A DNA stretch of 64,000 nucleotides from Dyadobacter psychrophilus (GTDB lineage: Bacteria; Bacteroidota; Bacteroidia; Cytophagales; Spirosomataceae): NCBI RefSeq assembly GCF_900167945.1, contig NZ_FUZA01000001.1, positions 682,001-746,000 of the forward strand, read 5' to 3'. The position numbers and the translations under genes are program-made. Below the pieces are notes generated by a model that was not told the origin of the DNA, ran no database searches, and worked only from the letters and a program-made list of their open reading frames with translations. How positions within the stretch are numbered: position 1 is the first letter of the stretch; the number at the start of each line of letters is the position of its first letter. Positions 27,526 through 36,307 of this stretch are shown piece after piece.

Positions 27526-28260
27526 TCACTTTTTCTCAAATAACTTGATCGTGTAATCCAATAAGGCTGTGTCACCCGATTTTCCGTGGCCTGGAATTAC
27601 GACCTGCACGTCCGGATATGTTTGTTTCAACTTGGTTACCGTAGCGGACCAGGCGCTTTCGTTCGCGTCTTCCAGGTTACCCTTACCAGCACCGATTTCC
27701 TTGATCAGGCATCCTCCGAACATTACTTTTTCGCTTGGAAAATAACCGACAACATTGTCCCTGGTGTGTCCTTCGCCAAAAAACTCTGTCACAACGTCCC
27801 TGTCGCCCACTTTGAGCGCAAGTTTGTTATCAAAACCTTTTTCAGGCGTCGGGAAGTTTTTTAGTTTGGCAGAAGCAATGGTCCTGTTTTCAGCATACGA
27901 CGGGATTCCGAGACGGTGAAACTCTTTCAGGCCACCCACACAGTCTTCGTGGAAATGCGTTGCAATGATAGCGATCACCTTACAATCAAGGCTATCCTGT
28001 ACCCAACTGATCAATTGTGAAGAAGTAGAATCATTGACAGGCGTATCAAAAATAATGGCTTCCCCTTTATCAAAAACGACCATTCCATTGCAAGGCACTT
28101 TCCCAAATGTCTCACTTTGAAAATAAGTAATATGCCGGTAAACATTCGGTTTGACCTGCTCCACAATGATGTCTTCCCTGCTAAAACTTTTGTCAGAAAT
28201 TTTTGCTGATTTGCAGCAAAAGAGAAATAATGCAAGGCTTAAAAATAGGAGTTGTCTCAT
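27526..28260 (-). CDS. subclass B1-type metallo-beta-lactamase (putative lipoprotein)
   Basis: A 244-residue zinc hydrolase. All B1 ligands are visible: His102, His104 and Asp106 (THFHEDCVGG), His165 (GEGHTRDNVV), Cys184 (FGGCLIKE) and His225 (IPGHGKSG). Lys187 (third after Cys184) and Asn195 (GKGNLEDAN) match the substrate-binding Lys and Asn of B1 enzymes. The N-terminus (LALFLFCCKSAK) looks like a lipoprotein signal, as in NDM-type enzymes. Known B1 members hydrolyse penicillins, cephalosporins and carbapenems; activity here is inferred. Its stop directly abuts the convergent permease stop. Confidence 0.85.
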   Translation of the reverse strand: MRQLLFLSLALFLFCCKSAKISDKSFSREDIIVEQVKPNVYRHITYFQSETFGKVPCNGMVVFDKGEAIIFDTPVNDSTSSQLISWVQDSLDCKVIAIIATHFHEDCVGGLKEFHRLGIPSYAENRTIASAKLKNFPTPEKGFDNKLALKVGDRDVVTEFFGEGHTRDNVVGYFPSEKVMFGGCLIKEIGAGKGNLEDANESAWSATVTKLKQTYPDVQVVIPGHGKSGDTALLDYTIKLFEKK

Positions 28261-28356
28261 CGTTGCGTGTCGTTTTTTTGGTTTTGGTAAAACAAAATGA
28301 ATTCATTTGCTTAACCAAATTAAACGCGACAAAAAAGATGTTTTAACAACGAAAGA

Positions 28357-28734
28357 TTATTTTGAAGCGGCAGAATCCCGGTTTGCTGAAGCGAGGCTAT
28401 CCAAATCCTTTTCGCGGTTCCCTGCTTGCGTGCTGTCGGCTGATCCCTTTTTAGTCCGGTGGTCCGATGGTGCTGACGTTTTGGTTTGCATCATTCCTTC
28501 TTTGCTGCTGTTTCCCACTCCGCTCATTTCCCAGCCTGTAAGCGGCTGAGGACCATCCGTCGGCTTATATAAGTCTGTTTTAATTTCCCTGCGAATGTAA
28601 AGCCGCACCGGATTGGAATGTCTGCTCCGTAAAGCAAGCTGACTGGAATGCATATTTTCGTTCAAGAAGAAGACACCTGCTGCCAGAAGTAACAGCGAAG
28701 CGAGCAGACCCAGCAATTGGCAGTTTTTATTCAT
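28357..28734 (-). CDS. hypothetical single-span membrane or secreted protein
   Basis: I do not recognise this 125-residue protein. It starts MNKNCQLLGLLASLLLLAAGVFFL, a single hydrophobic anchor. A short region with RSRHSNPVRLYIRREIK follows, and then a low-complexity polar tail rich in Ser, Asp, Lys and Ala (residues 80-125). The tail is probably disordered outside the membrane. It lies 8 bases downstream of the receiver-only protein gene on the same strand and so is likely co-transcribed with it. Confidence 0.55.
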   Translation of the reverse strand: MNKNCQLLGLLASLLLLAAGVFFLNENMHSSQLALRSRHSNPVRLYIRREIKTDLYKPTDGPQPLTGWEMSGVGNSSKEGMMQTKTSAPSDHRTKKGSADSTQAGNREKDLDSLASANRDSAASK

Positions 28735-28742
28735 AACTATGC

Positions 28743-29153
28743 TCAGTATACGTCCATTGGAATTTGCACTTCTTTGCAGAGATATTTATCACCCTTTACA
28801 ACCGTTTGAATACATTTCACGAGTTCATCGGGATGGTTTCTCTTTAATAGATAGCCACTAACGCCTTCGTTCATGAGCGAAACAGCTAGTTCCTGCTGCA
28901 ACTTTCCTGCATATACGACGAAAGACGACTCAGGATTTTCACGCATAATGCGCTTTAAGGCGACATTATCAATACCATTGGCTTCCTCGGTCATCCCGAT
29001 AATGATGATATCAAAAGAATCGTCGTCATCGCCCTGGCTGAAACTCTGCAGGCACGATGTTTGAAGCATTGTGAGGTTCTGGAAATGACTCCTGAGGAAT
29101 ATGCGCATCCCAGAACGAAGGACGGGATGCTGGTCTATTAACGCAATTTTCAT
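28743..29153 (-). CDS. stand-alone receiver-domain protein lacking the usual phospho-acceptor Asp
   Basis: A 136-residue CheY/NarL-type receiver with no DNA-binding domain. It begins KIALIDQHPVLRSGMRIFL like NarL-family regulators and ends at SGYLLKRNHPDELVKCIQTV with the conserved Lys. At the place of the phospho-acceptor Asp it reads FDIIIIGMTEE, giving Gly where LLD-M is expected. The Asp pair at strand 1 is also reduced to Asp-Gln. It should therefore not be phosphorylated in the normal way. It is divergent from the complete response regulator at 29329. Confidence 0.7.
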   Translation of the reverse strand: MKIALIDQHPVLRSGMRIFLRSHFQNLTMLQTSCLQSFSQGDDDDSFDIIIIGMTEEANGIDNVALKRIMRENPESSFVVYAGKLQQELAVSLMNEGVSGYLLKRNHPDELVKCIQTVVKGDKYLCKEVQIPMDVY

Positions 29154-29328
29154 GGCGCAAAACTATTGCGTATAGCGTTTAGCGACACAAGAAAAAATTG
29201 AATTGATTATTGAAAAATGTTATTTGAGGATTAAAAAAATTAAACAGCCCACCAAATTAATTCTATGACTGATTTTTCATAATATTGTTAAACAAACAGC
29301 CTTATTTTCATCAATACTGACGTTCCCA

Positions 29329-29961
29329 ATGAGCATCGAGATTATCGTGGCCGAGGATCATCCCCTGATTTTAATGGGAATTCAGCATTTGTTGATGGAA
29401 CATATGCCTGCGGCCGTCGTAACCACAACCGGCGATTTCAATAAAGCGCTGACGTTGCTGGAAAAGCAGAAATACAACCTGCTGATCATGGACATTAATC
29501 TGCCCGGCGGCGACAAAGTGGGCATGATCAGCTCCGTGCGGATGAAGCAGCCTCAGATCCCGATCCTGGTTTGTTCCAGCTACGACGAGCAACTCTATGC
29601 ATTGCCATTCCTGAAAGCCGGTGCGAACGGATACATTTCCAAAACGGCGATGAACGATGAATTTAAGCAGGCCATTGACAGCGTAATCAGCGGAAAAATT
29701 TACGCAAGCCCTTCGGTTATGGAACAGGTTTTCGGGCAGCTTTTCAATACCAAAGGGCCCCAGGAATCCATCGCTGACAAACTTACCGACAAAGAGCTGG
29801 AAGTAGCCAGATTATTGTCCAAAGGACTCTCTACCAAAGCGATAAGCGAGCACATTCACCTCTCGTCGTCGTCGGTAAGCAGTTATAAAGCCAAGATCTT
29901 CGAGAAACTGGGGGTCAGCAATATTATCGAACTCACGAGATATTTTGAATTAAACGGGTAA
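29329..29961 (+). CDS. NarL/LuxR-family response regulator
   Basis: A 210-residue two-domain regulator. The receiver domain (1-120) has Glu-Asp in IIVAEDHPLIL, the phospho-acceptor in LLIMDINLPGGD and Lys in GYISKTAM. The C-terminal LuxR-type helix-turn-helix (about 145-205) contains LTDKELEVARLLSKGLSTKA and SSSSVSSYKAKIFEKLGV. It should bind DNA when phosphorylated by the kinase encoded 30 bases downstream. It is divergent from the receiver-only gene across a 175-base gap, a likely site for its own control. Confidence 0.92.
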   Translation: MSIEIIVAEDHPLILMGIQHLLMEHMPAAVVTTTGDFNKALTLLEKQKYNLLIMDINLPGGDKVGMISSVRMKQPQIPILVCSSYDEQLYALPFLKAGANGYISKTAMNDEFKQAIDSVISGKIYASPSVMEQVFGQLFNTKGPQESIADKLTDKELEVARLLSKGLSTKAISEHIHLSSSSVSSYKAKIFEKLGVSNIIELTRYFELNG

Positions 29962-29991
29962 CTTCCGAGAGCCGGATTCTCTTAATTTGAA

Positions 29992-32900
29992 ATGGCCATT
30001 ACTGACGCCCGAATGAGAATCTCCCCGGTCATGGTTTTGCGGTGCTTTCTCTGTCTGATGCTCCTTGCTTTCCGCACCGACGCGCAGCAGCAGGAACTTC
30101 CGGCGTATCGCCTGCAACATTTTACCGATGAAAATGGCCTTCCTCAAAACAGCGTAAAAGCGGTTATGGAAGACAAAAACGGCTTTTACTGGCTTACAAC
30201 GGAAGCAGGCGTGGTGCGATTCGATGGGCAGAAATTTTTGACTTTTGACCGGTCTAACCTGCCGATTTCAAGTAACCGGATACGTGGCTTCGTTCCAGCG
30301 CTCCCCGGCCGGAATGCCAACCCAGCTTACGAGTTTTACGGACTGACAGAGGACAATCAATACATTGGCGTTATGAATAATGGCCTTGTTACATCGAATA
30401 CTACTTTTTATGGAAAATACCGGCTTACTGATCCTTTTGCCGGCAAAAACGTGCGGCATAACAGCATGCTGGGAAGCGTGCCCGAGCAATATCCCAGCAA
30501 CCCCATGTTTGAGCATTACTTCGCCGTTTCAGACAGCCAGACATTTTTTATATGGAAACAAAAAACCGTTTCCTGTTACCAAAACGGGAAACTTATTTAT
30601 TCATCTGCGGGATCGTTCAAGAATTTTTTCCTCATAGGATCTCATCCTTACGCGCTTGATTCGGCAGGAACGATCCTTAAAATTACCAAAAACGCAACCA
30701 GTGAAGCACAATTTCCGGACGGGGACATTATTTATAACAAGTTGTATACCAATGGAAAACCAAACTTTAAGCTCTATTGGAATAATGTGGCCAAAAGTGC
30801 ATTTCTTTACTTAAACAAATGTTTTTACACCCTCGAAGAAACTCTCGGCGGACGCTTGACCACCAGGCTCATACTGGAGGGTTACGATTTCCCGGACCTC
30901 GATATCGTCGCGGCACATTACAACAGAACGAGCGGAGCGCTGCTGTTGGGGAGCAGCACAAAAGGGTTGTTCTTAATAAAAAACAAAAATTTTCAAACCT
31001 TGAAACTGGCTTCCAAAGACGCCGATAATGCTTTTTATGCCCAAAAGCCTGCCGGAATGCACTCCGTGATTACCGGGCAGGGCTATCAGCTTGGGCTTGA
31101 TTCCAAAGGTTCGCAGACCGTTGCGGAAAGGGTTTCAACGTTCATGGAAGCTTTTGGTTACAAGTTTTCCATCGCCATGAATCCGGACAGCTCCTTTTGG
31201 TTTGGGATCGGATATAATCTTTTTAAGTTAGACAAAACGGCAAAAAAAGTGCTTCTGCAACTTAAATTGAAAGACAATGCCAAAGCATTTTTTATCGACA
31301 AGCAGCACAGGCTCTGGATAGGCAGCGAAAATAATGCGCTTTACAAAATGGAAGAATCAGGCGGGCAATACCACGCAAAATTGATTCTGAGAGCGCCATT
31401 CGGCGGCGTGTCTATCATGGGACAGGGAGCCGGGGAAATTCTTTTCATTGGTGGAACAAAAGGAGTTTTCACGTTTAACGTGCGAACCAAGAAGGTTCAG
31501 AAACTGCCGAATTTCAATAAAATGACTATCCGCAGTTTTTACACAACCACCCATGGAACCTGGATTACGACTTATGGCAACGGGATTTTTTTATTAAAAG
31601 ACAATAGACTGATCCAGTTCCCGCTGGATAAGGACCGCTTTTTAGCCACTGCACATTGCATAACCGAAGACGCAAAAGGGTTTTTCTGGATCAATACGAA
31701 TCGGGGATTGTTTCAGGTTGCAAAGCAACAGTTATTGGATTATGCCAGGAATAGCAAGAATCTGGTTTACTATCTCTACTACGACAAAAGTCAGGGTTTT
31801 GCGACAAATGAGTTCAATGGCGGCTGCCAGCCCTGTTCCGTCCGGTTGGCGAACGGCGTATTGTCCCTTCCTTCCATGGACGGCCTCGTGTGGTTTTATC
31901 CAGACAAAATAAAAGCGGAACTTCCCTCAAAACGCATTTTTATTACGTCAGCCAATCTCGACGGCAAAGATATCCAGGTTACGGATACACTCAGAATCCC
32001 GCGTGATTTCGAGCAACTGCGATTGCAGGTGACAACGCCCTATCTGGGACATGTTAACAACATTCAAATGCATTATTCCTTGTCGCGCTCAGGAAGGAGT
32101 GAGAAATGGTTTCCTGTAAATGCAGATTTTACGATTCCAATACCCAAAATGTCGTATGGAAATTACCGGCTCACTATCCGTAAGGTAAATGGCTTTAAAA
32201 CGAATGATTACACTTACAAAACCATCACCTTGCATATTCCGCCAGCGTGGTTTGAAACCTGGTGGTTTCGGTCGCTGCTCGCACTTCTTGTCCTCGGGCT
32301 ATTCTTCATGGCAGTGAAATGGCGAACGGGTTACCTTGTCAAAAAAGAGCGAAAGGACAATCTGGTCAGACATTATCGGGTTATCAGCCAGATCGTGGCG
32401 GCTGTCAATCATGATATTCAAACCCCTTTGCATTATATAGGCTATTCATTAAAGCAAATTAACGCTTATTTGCACAAACAGGAAGATAGTAATTCGCTGA
32501 TTACGAGACTAAGTGATGAGTCCCTGAACACGTCTGAGCGAATCGGGACGTTAACCAAAAACTTGCTGGATTACATCAAAATTCAAAACAAAAACAGCTC
32601 CTCACGGACACAGATGGGCCGCGTGGAAGCGCAGAAAATGGTCCAGGGAATTTGTGAACTGTTTGCAGCAATAGCCAGATCCAGGGGTGTAACCGTCAAA
32701 AACGAGGTGGAACCAGGCTTTGAAGTGTGGAGCGATCCGAACCTACTATCCATTGTGATCCATAACCTTTTGGATAATGCATTGAAAATAAGTGCATCCG
32801 AAATCATCATTTCCTCGAACATTATAGCAGGCAAAAAACAGATCATCATCGAAGACAGCGGCACTGGCATGCCCGAGGATCTGATGAAATGGCTCAATAA

Positions 32901-33075
32901 ATCCTACCGATCATACGAGGAATGGCTCAAAATTTCCCTTTATCCCGAACAAAAAGGCATTGGACTTGTCATCGTTAAAGATTTATGCGTACTGCTCCGT
33001 ATCAACATTGTTGCGTCGATAAACGAAAGTAATCATACTACCGTCCGGCTGATATTTAATCAGGGAAAAGGCTGA
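29992..33075 (+). CDS. propeller-sensor histidine kinase (Y_Y_Y type)
   Basis: A 1027-residue membrane kinase. It has a signal peptide (LRCFLCLMLLAFRTDAQ) and a periplasmic sensor of two-component-propeller repeats (FTDENGLPQNSVKAVMEDKN and later FIDKQHRLWIGSENNALYKM). A Y_Y_Y-like Ig domain lies near residues 665-755, then one membrane helix (WFRSLLALLVLGLFFMAVKW). The phospho-acceptor His807 is in NHDIQTPLHY. The ATPase has IHNLLDNALKIS, EDSGTGMP and KGIGLVIVKDL. Unlike hybrid HTCS proteins it lacks receiver and AraC modules, so the neighbouring response regulator is the likely partner. ATG 30013 is an alternative start. Confidence 0.88.
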   Translation: MAITDARMRISPVMVLRCFLCLMLLAFRTDAQQQELPAYRLQHFTDENGLPQNSVKAVMEDKNGFYWLTTEAGVVRFDGQKFLTFDRSNLPISSNRIRGFVPALPGRNANPAYEFYGLTEDNQYIGVMNNGLVTSNTTFYGKYRLTDPFAGKNVRHNSMLGSVPEQYPSNPMFEHYFAVSDSQTFFIWKQKTVSCYQNGKLIYSSAGSFKNFFLIGSHPYALDSAGTILKITKNATSEAQFPDGDIIYNKLYTNGKPNFKLYWNNVAKSAFLYLNKCFYTLEETLGGRLTTRLILEGYDFPDLDIVAAHYNRTSGALLLGSSTKGLFLIKNKNFQTLKLASKDADNAFYAQKPAGMHSVITGQGYQLGLDSKGSQTVAERVSTFMEAFGYKFSIAMNPDSSFWFGIGYNLFKLDKTAKKVLLQLKLKDNAKAFFIDKQHRLWIGSENNALYKMEESGGQYHAKLILRAPFGGVSIMGQGAGEILFIGGTKGVFTFNVRTKKVQKLPNFNKMTIRSFYTTTHGTWITTYGNGIFLLKDNRLIQFPLDKDRFLATAHCITEDAKGFFWINTNRGLFQVAKQQLLDYARNSKNLVYYLYYDKSQGFATNEFNGGCQPCSVRLANGVLSLPSMDGLVWFYPDKIKAELPSKRIFITSANLDGKDIQVTDTLRIPRDFEQLRLQVTTPYLGHVNNIQMHYSLSRSGRSEKWFPVNADFTIPIPKMSYGNYRLTIRKVNGFKTNDYTYKTITLHIPPAWFETWWFRSLLALLVLGLFFMAVKWRTGYLVKKERKDNLVRHYRVISQIVAAVNHDIQTPLHYIGYSLKQINAYLHKQEDSNSLITRLSDESLNTSERIGTLTKNLLDYIKIQNKNSSSRTQMGRVEAQKMVQGICELFAAIARSRGVTVKNEVEPGFEVWSDPNLLSIVIHNLLDNALKISASEIIISSNIIAGKKQIIIEDSGTGMPEDLMKWLNKSYRSYEEWLKISLYPEQKGIGLVIVKDLCVLLRINIVASINESNHTTVRLIFNQGKG

Positions 33076-33170
33076 TCATCCGGTCTGTCGTGTGCCTGAT
33101 ATCCGGCAGCAACCCGACGTTCGCAAGCGCACAAAAATGTTCAGTTTCGGACACAAAACAAATCATAATA

Positions 33171-33185
33171 TACTGTTTTACAGTA
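33171..33185. repeat. short perfect palindrome upstream of the second permease
   Basis: TACTGT-TTT-ACAGTA is a 6-base-arm inverted repeat with a 3-base centre, 63 bases before the ATG at 33248, in an AT-rich stretch. It has the size of an operator for a dimeric regulator. The nearby LuxR-type response regulator is one candidate binder, but nothing in the sequence proves it. Other copies were not seen in the window. Confidence 0.25.
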
Positions 33186-33247
33186 CATTATATACATGGC
33201 ACAGAAGTTGCGCTAGCCGTCTGTAACCTCATATTTCCCTCTCAGCC

Positions 33248-35632
33248 ATGCTAAAAAACTACTTGATTCTCGCATTCCGTAATCTTGTAAAAGATAAGTT
33301 TTACAGCCTTATCAACATTCTCGGTCTTACCATTGGTGTGACTTGTGGCATGTTGCTGCTTTTATATGTTACCGACGAATTAAGTTACGACCGCCACCAC
33401 GAGAAATCAGCGCAGATTTATCGCATCGTTTCCTATATCACTGAGCCAGACAAGATTAACAATTGGGTAAGCACGCAACCGCCACTTGTGAAAACGCTTA
33501 AACAAGACTATCCATTTGTTGAAAGTTACGTGCGGTTTTTCGGAAATGGCCGGGTAATGTTCAGGCAAGGTGAAAAACGTTTTTATGAGGAAGACATTTA
33601 CGCAACTGACTCCACGGTTTTTGATGTTTTTACGCACAAATTCATTGAAGGAGACCCAAAAATCGCACTCGACGAGCCCGGAAGCATTGTGCTGACCCAA
33701 AAAGTTGCAGCCCGCTTTTTTGGAAAAAACAGCGCTCTCGGCCAGGTCCTGCGCACCGACGACACGACTTCTTACAAAGTCACCGGCGTGATTACAGACG
33801 TTCCAAAGAATTCGCATTTCACATTCAACGCATTGATGTCACTCAATTCTGATCAGCGCAATGCAGATGGCTGGGGTGGTTTTTATATCAACAGCTATCT
33901 TTTACTCAAAAAGAATGCCGATATCAAGCAATTAGAAGCCGGTTTTCCGCAGTTATACGAAAAATATATGTCGAGCCTGTTCAAACGCATGGGCATTCAC
34001 ATTACTTACAGGCTGCAGCCGTTGACGAGCATTCACCTGCATTCCAAGCTGGATGGCGAAACGAACGGTGATATTGGTTATGTATACACATTCAGCGCCG
34101 TCGCATTTTTCATGTTGCTTATTGCGAGCATTAATTATATGAACCTTGCTACTGCTCAGTCTGCCAAACGCGCAAAGGAAGTGGGTTTGCGGAAAGTGAT
34201 GGGGTCTCTGAAAGGTGCGTTAATCGCTCAGTTTCTGACGGAATCAGTTTTGATCACAATGATCTCCCTGGTTTCGAGTCTCATTTTAGTGGCCGCATTG
34301 CTTTCGTTTTTCAACACGGTTTCTGGCAAGGAGATTGGTTATATTCAGCTGATAAGTCCTCAGTTTTTATTGATTGGTTTTTCTATTGTGGTTTTCACCG
34401 GCCTGGTCAGCGGCAGTTATCCCGCATTTTATTTGTCAGCATTTGAGCCGGCAGAAGTTTTGAAGGGTTCATTCAAAGCGAGGGGAAATAGTTTTTTCAG
34501 GAAAGCATTGGTAGTCGCCCAATTCTCGATTTCACTGGTCATGCTGATCTGCACCTGGATTGTTTATCAACAACTTAACTACATGCGCGACAAAGACATG
34601 GGCTATGACCGTGATCAGGTTTTAACAATTGATTATCAGGGAAACCAGTCAAAAGATAAATACAATGCGCTCCGAAAACTGCTTGTTGATAACCCCAACA
34701 TTCAAAGCGCCGCATCGGCCTCTTCACCTGTGAGCAACATTGGCGGAAGGGTCATTTTTACGGTTGAATCCAGCACCGGAATGAAGGAAATGGCATTTAA
34801 ACCCACAGTCATCGATCATGATTATGTCAAAACAATGGGCATGAAAGTGGTTCAGGGCAGAGATTTTTCGGAAGATTTTCCAGCAGACACATCCAATGGT
34901 GTGCTGATTAACGAAGCTGCGGTAAAAAGGATGAACTGGAAAGAACCGATTGGAAAGAAAATTATGCTGGGAACTGTTCCGCCCGACGGTAAAAATCCAC
35001 CACCGACGGCTCAGGTTGTGGGAGTTATCAAAGACTTCCATCAGCAATCGCTGTACAATCCTATCGAACCGCTGATTATGATCTATCGCCGCGCTAACCC
35101 GGTTATCCATGTCAAAATTAAGACTCAAAATACGGCCGGCACGCTCGCTTTTATTGGTCAAAAATGGTCGGAGATATACCCGGATCGGCTGTTTGAGTAT
35201 CGCTTTCTGGATCAGGATTTCGAGTCAGCCTACCATGCCGACGAGTTGAGAGGCAAGATTTTCACTTCCTTTTCAGCATTAACCATCTTGATCGCCTGTC
35301 TGGGTTTGTTCGGATTGGCCACATTTACCACCGAGCAGCGCGTAAAGGAGATTGGCGTAAGGAAAGTGTTGGGAGGCTCTGTTTCCAGCGTTGTCCTGCT
35401 CCTATCCAAAGATTTCACGCGCCTCGTACTTTTCTCATTCCCCATTGCCATCCCAATCGCCTGGTATTCAATGCATCGCTGGCTGGAAAGCTTCCCTTAC
35501 AAAACCGGCATCCAACCCTGGGTCTTCATCGCCGCCTGCATCCTGACACTAGTAATCTGCTGGCTAACGGTAATTTACCAATCACTAAAAGCCGCGCTGG
35601 CAAATCCGGTAAAGTCGTTGAGGTCGGAATGA
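33248..35632 (+). CDS. FtsX/MacB-family ABC transporter permease
   Basis: A 794-residue paralogue of the permease at 25105. It starts LKNYLILAFRNLVKDKFYSL plus a first helix (NILGLTIGVTCGMLLLLYV). The middle FtsX module has ASINYMNLATAQSAKRAKEV and the C-terminal one TTEQRVKEIGVRKVLGGS. Periplasmic domains lie between. It acts in the inner membrane, probably coupling an ATPase to an envelope process. No ATPase is adjacent. It follows the sensor kinase gene by 172 bases with a palindrome in between. Confidence 0.88.
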   Translation: MLKNYLILAFRNLVKDKFYSLINILGLTIGVTCGMLLLLYVTDELSYDRHHEKSAQIYRIVSYITEPDKINNWVSTQPPLVKTLKQDYPFVESYVRFFGNGRVMFRQGEKRFYEEDIYATDSTVFDVFTHKFIEGDPKIALDEPGSIVLTQKVAARFFGKNSALGQVLRTDDTTSYKVTGVITDVPKNSHFTFNALMSLNSDQRNADGWGGFYINSYLLLKKNADIKQLEAGFPQLYEKYMSSLFKRMGIHITYRLQPLTSIHLHSKLDGETNGDIGYVYTFSAVAFFMLLIASINYMNLATAQSAKRAKEVGLRKVMGSLKGALIAQFLTESVLITMISLVSSLILVAALLSFFNTVSGKEIGYIQLISPQFLLIGFSIVVFTGLVSGSYPAFYLSAFEPAEVLKGSFKARGNSFFRKALVVAQFSISLVMLICTWIVYQQLNYMRDKDMGYDRDQVLTIDYQGNQSKDKYNALRKLLVDNPNIQSAASASSPVSNIGGRVIFTVESSTGMKEMAFKPTVIDHDYVKTMGMKVVQGRDFSEDFPADTSNGVLINEAAVKRMNWKEPIGKKIMLGTVPPDGKNPPPTAQVVGVIKDFHQQSLYNPIEPLIMIYRRANPVIHVKIKTQNTAGTLAFIGQKWSEIYPDRLFEYRFLDQDFESAYHADELRGKIFTSFSALTILIACLGLFGLATFTTEQRVKEIGVRKVLGGSVSSVVLLLSKDFTRLVLFSFPIAIPIAWYSMHRWLESFPYKTGIQPWVFIAACILTLVICWLTVIYQSLKAALANPVKSLRSE

Positions 35633-35656
35633 TCCTGGTGAAAATAGAGCAAATCT

Positions 35657-35827
35657 TCAGGCTTTATGACCTTTGTCTTTCTCCTCAAGAATCACCCTAA
35701 TATTTAGCCGCTCTATCGTTTTCAACAGATCACCATATTTAGCGAATGATGCTTCCTCTGCAGTTGCGTAAATCCCTGCCTCTATTTCAGCAGGTTTCGC
35801 TTTATTTGATTTAGTTGCAATTGCCAT
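35657..35827 (-). CDS. small acidic/basic protein of 56 residues, unknown function
   Basis: Below the length of usual ORF listings but well formed. ATG at 35827, 56 codons, TGA at 35659-35657. The protein begins MAIATKSNKAKPAEIEAGIY and continues with a helix-prone, charged region (FAKYGDLLKTIERLNIRVIL) and a Lys-rich end. It starts 11 bases after the DUF6934-like gene on the same strand, so both are probably on one transcript. It is unrelated to any family I know. It could be the small partner of a two-gene unit (inference). Confidence 0.6.
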   Translation of the reverse strand: MAIATKSNKAKPAEIEAGIYATAEEASFAKYGDLLKTIERLNIRVILEEKDKGHKA

Positions 35828-35838
35828 ATTGATGTGAT

Positions 35839-36243
35839 TTATACAATGTTAGTATTTTTTGAAGAAATAACAAAAGCTCGATACCGCTGATTCGCGCGGA
35901 AGAATTCGAAACCCTCATTTGAAACTCCATAAACTTTAAAACGCCCATTTAGCAGCACTAGTTCTTTTGAAATAGCTATTTGATATAGCCGGGTACGAGA
36001 ATCCGAACTGCCAGAAAACACGATGATGGCAGAAGGTTCACTAGACAAAAAGATCTCGATTGCTTTATAAACAGTAACAAGGATTTTCCTCATATCACCA
36101 TTATTACTGACAGTTTTTATATCTAAAGAGCCATTGGGCAGCACATTAGCAAGTATAAGTGTGTAAATATGTGGGTCATCTGATAAAAAGGTTTGTCCAT
36201 AGGTGTGTTTAAATTTACATACCCATTTAGACGCAGCGCCCAA
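35839..36243 (-). CDS. DUF6934-like protein, N-terminus uncertain
   Basis: A 134-residue frame with the features I associate with DUF6934: SNNGDMRKILVTVYKAIEIF, then FSGSSDSRTRLYQIAIS (family pattern GSTxxRTRLYQxxI), and a C-terminal F-N-YRAFVI. Function of the family is unknown to me. The start is a problem: a TGA lies just upstream, the only early start is TTG at 36243, and the usual N-terminal Gly-rich strand is missing or very divergent. It may be slightly truncated. It is followed closely by a 56-residue gene and is divergent from the DUF3095 gene. Confidence 0.55.
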   Translation of the reverse strand: MGAASKWVCKFKHTYGQTFLSDDPHIYTLILANVLPNGSLDIKTVSNNGDMRKILVTVYKAIEIFLSSEPSAIIVFSGSSDSRTRLYQIAISKELVLLNGRFKVYGVSNEGFEFFRANQRYRAFVISSKNTNIV

Positions 36244-36307
36244 ATAAAGTCACGTTGGATCGCAAACTTATTTTGACCATATTCAACTGCGCAAACGCCC
36301 TTATGCC

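Noticed and set aside
28307..28549. 80-codon plus-strand ORF
   Set aside because: It runs antisense through the 3' part of the hypothetical membrane protein gene, and its translation has no motif or signal.
29158..29165. TAGTTTTG on the minus strand, a perfect TAnnTTTG
   Set aside because: It lies only 5 bases before the start codon of the receiver-only gene, so a transcript would begin at or inside the gene. No -33 box fits.
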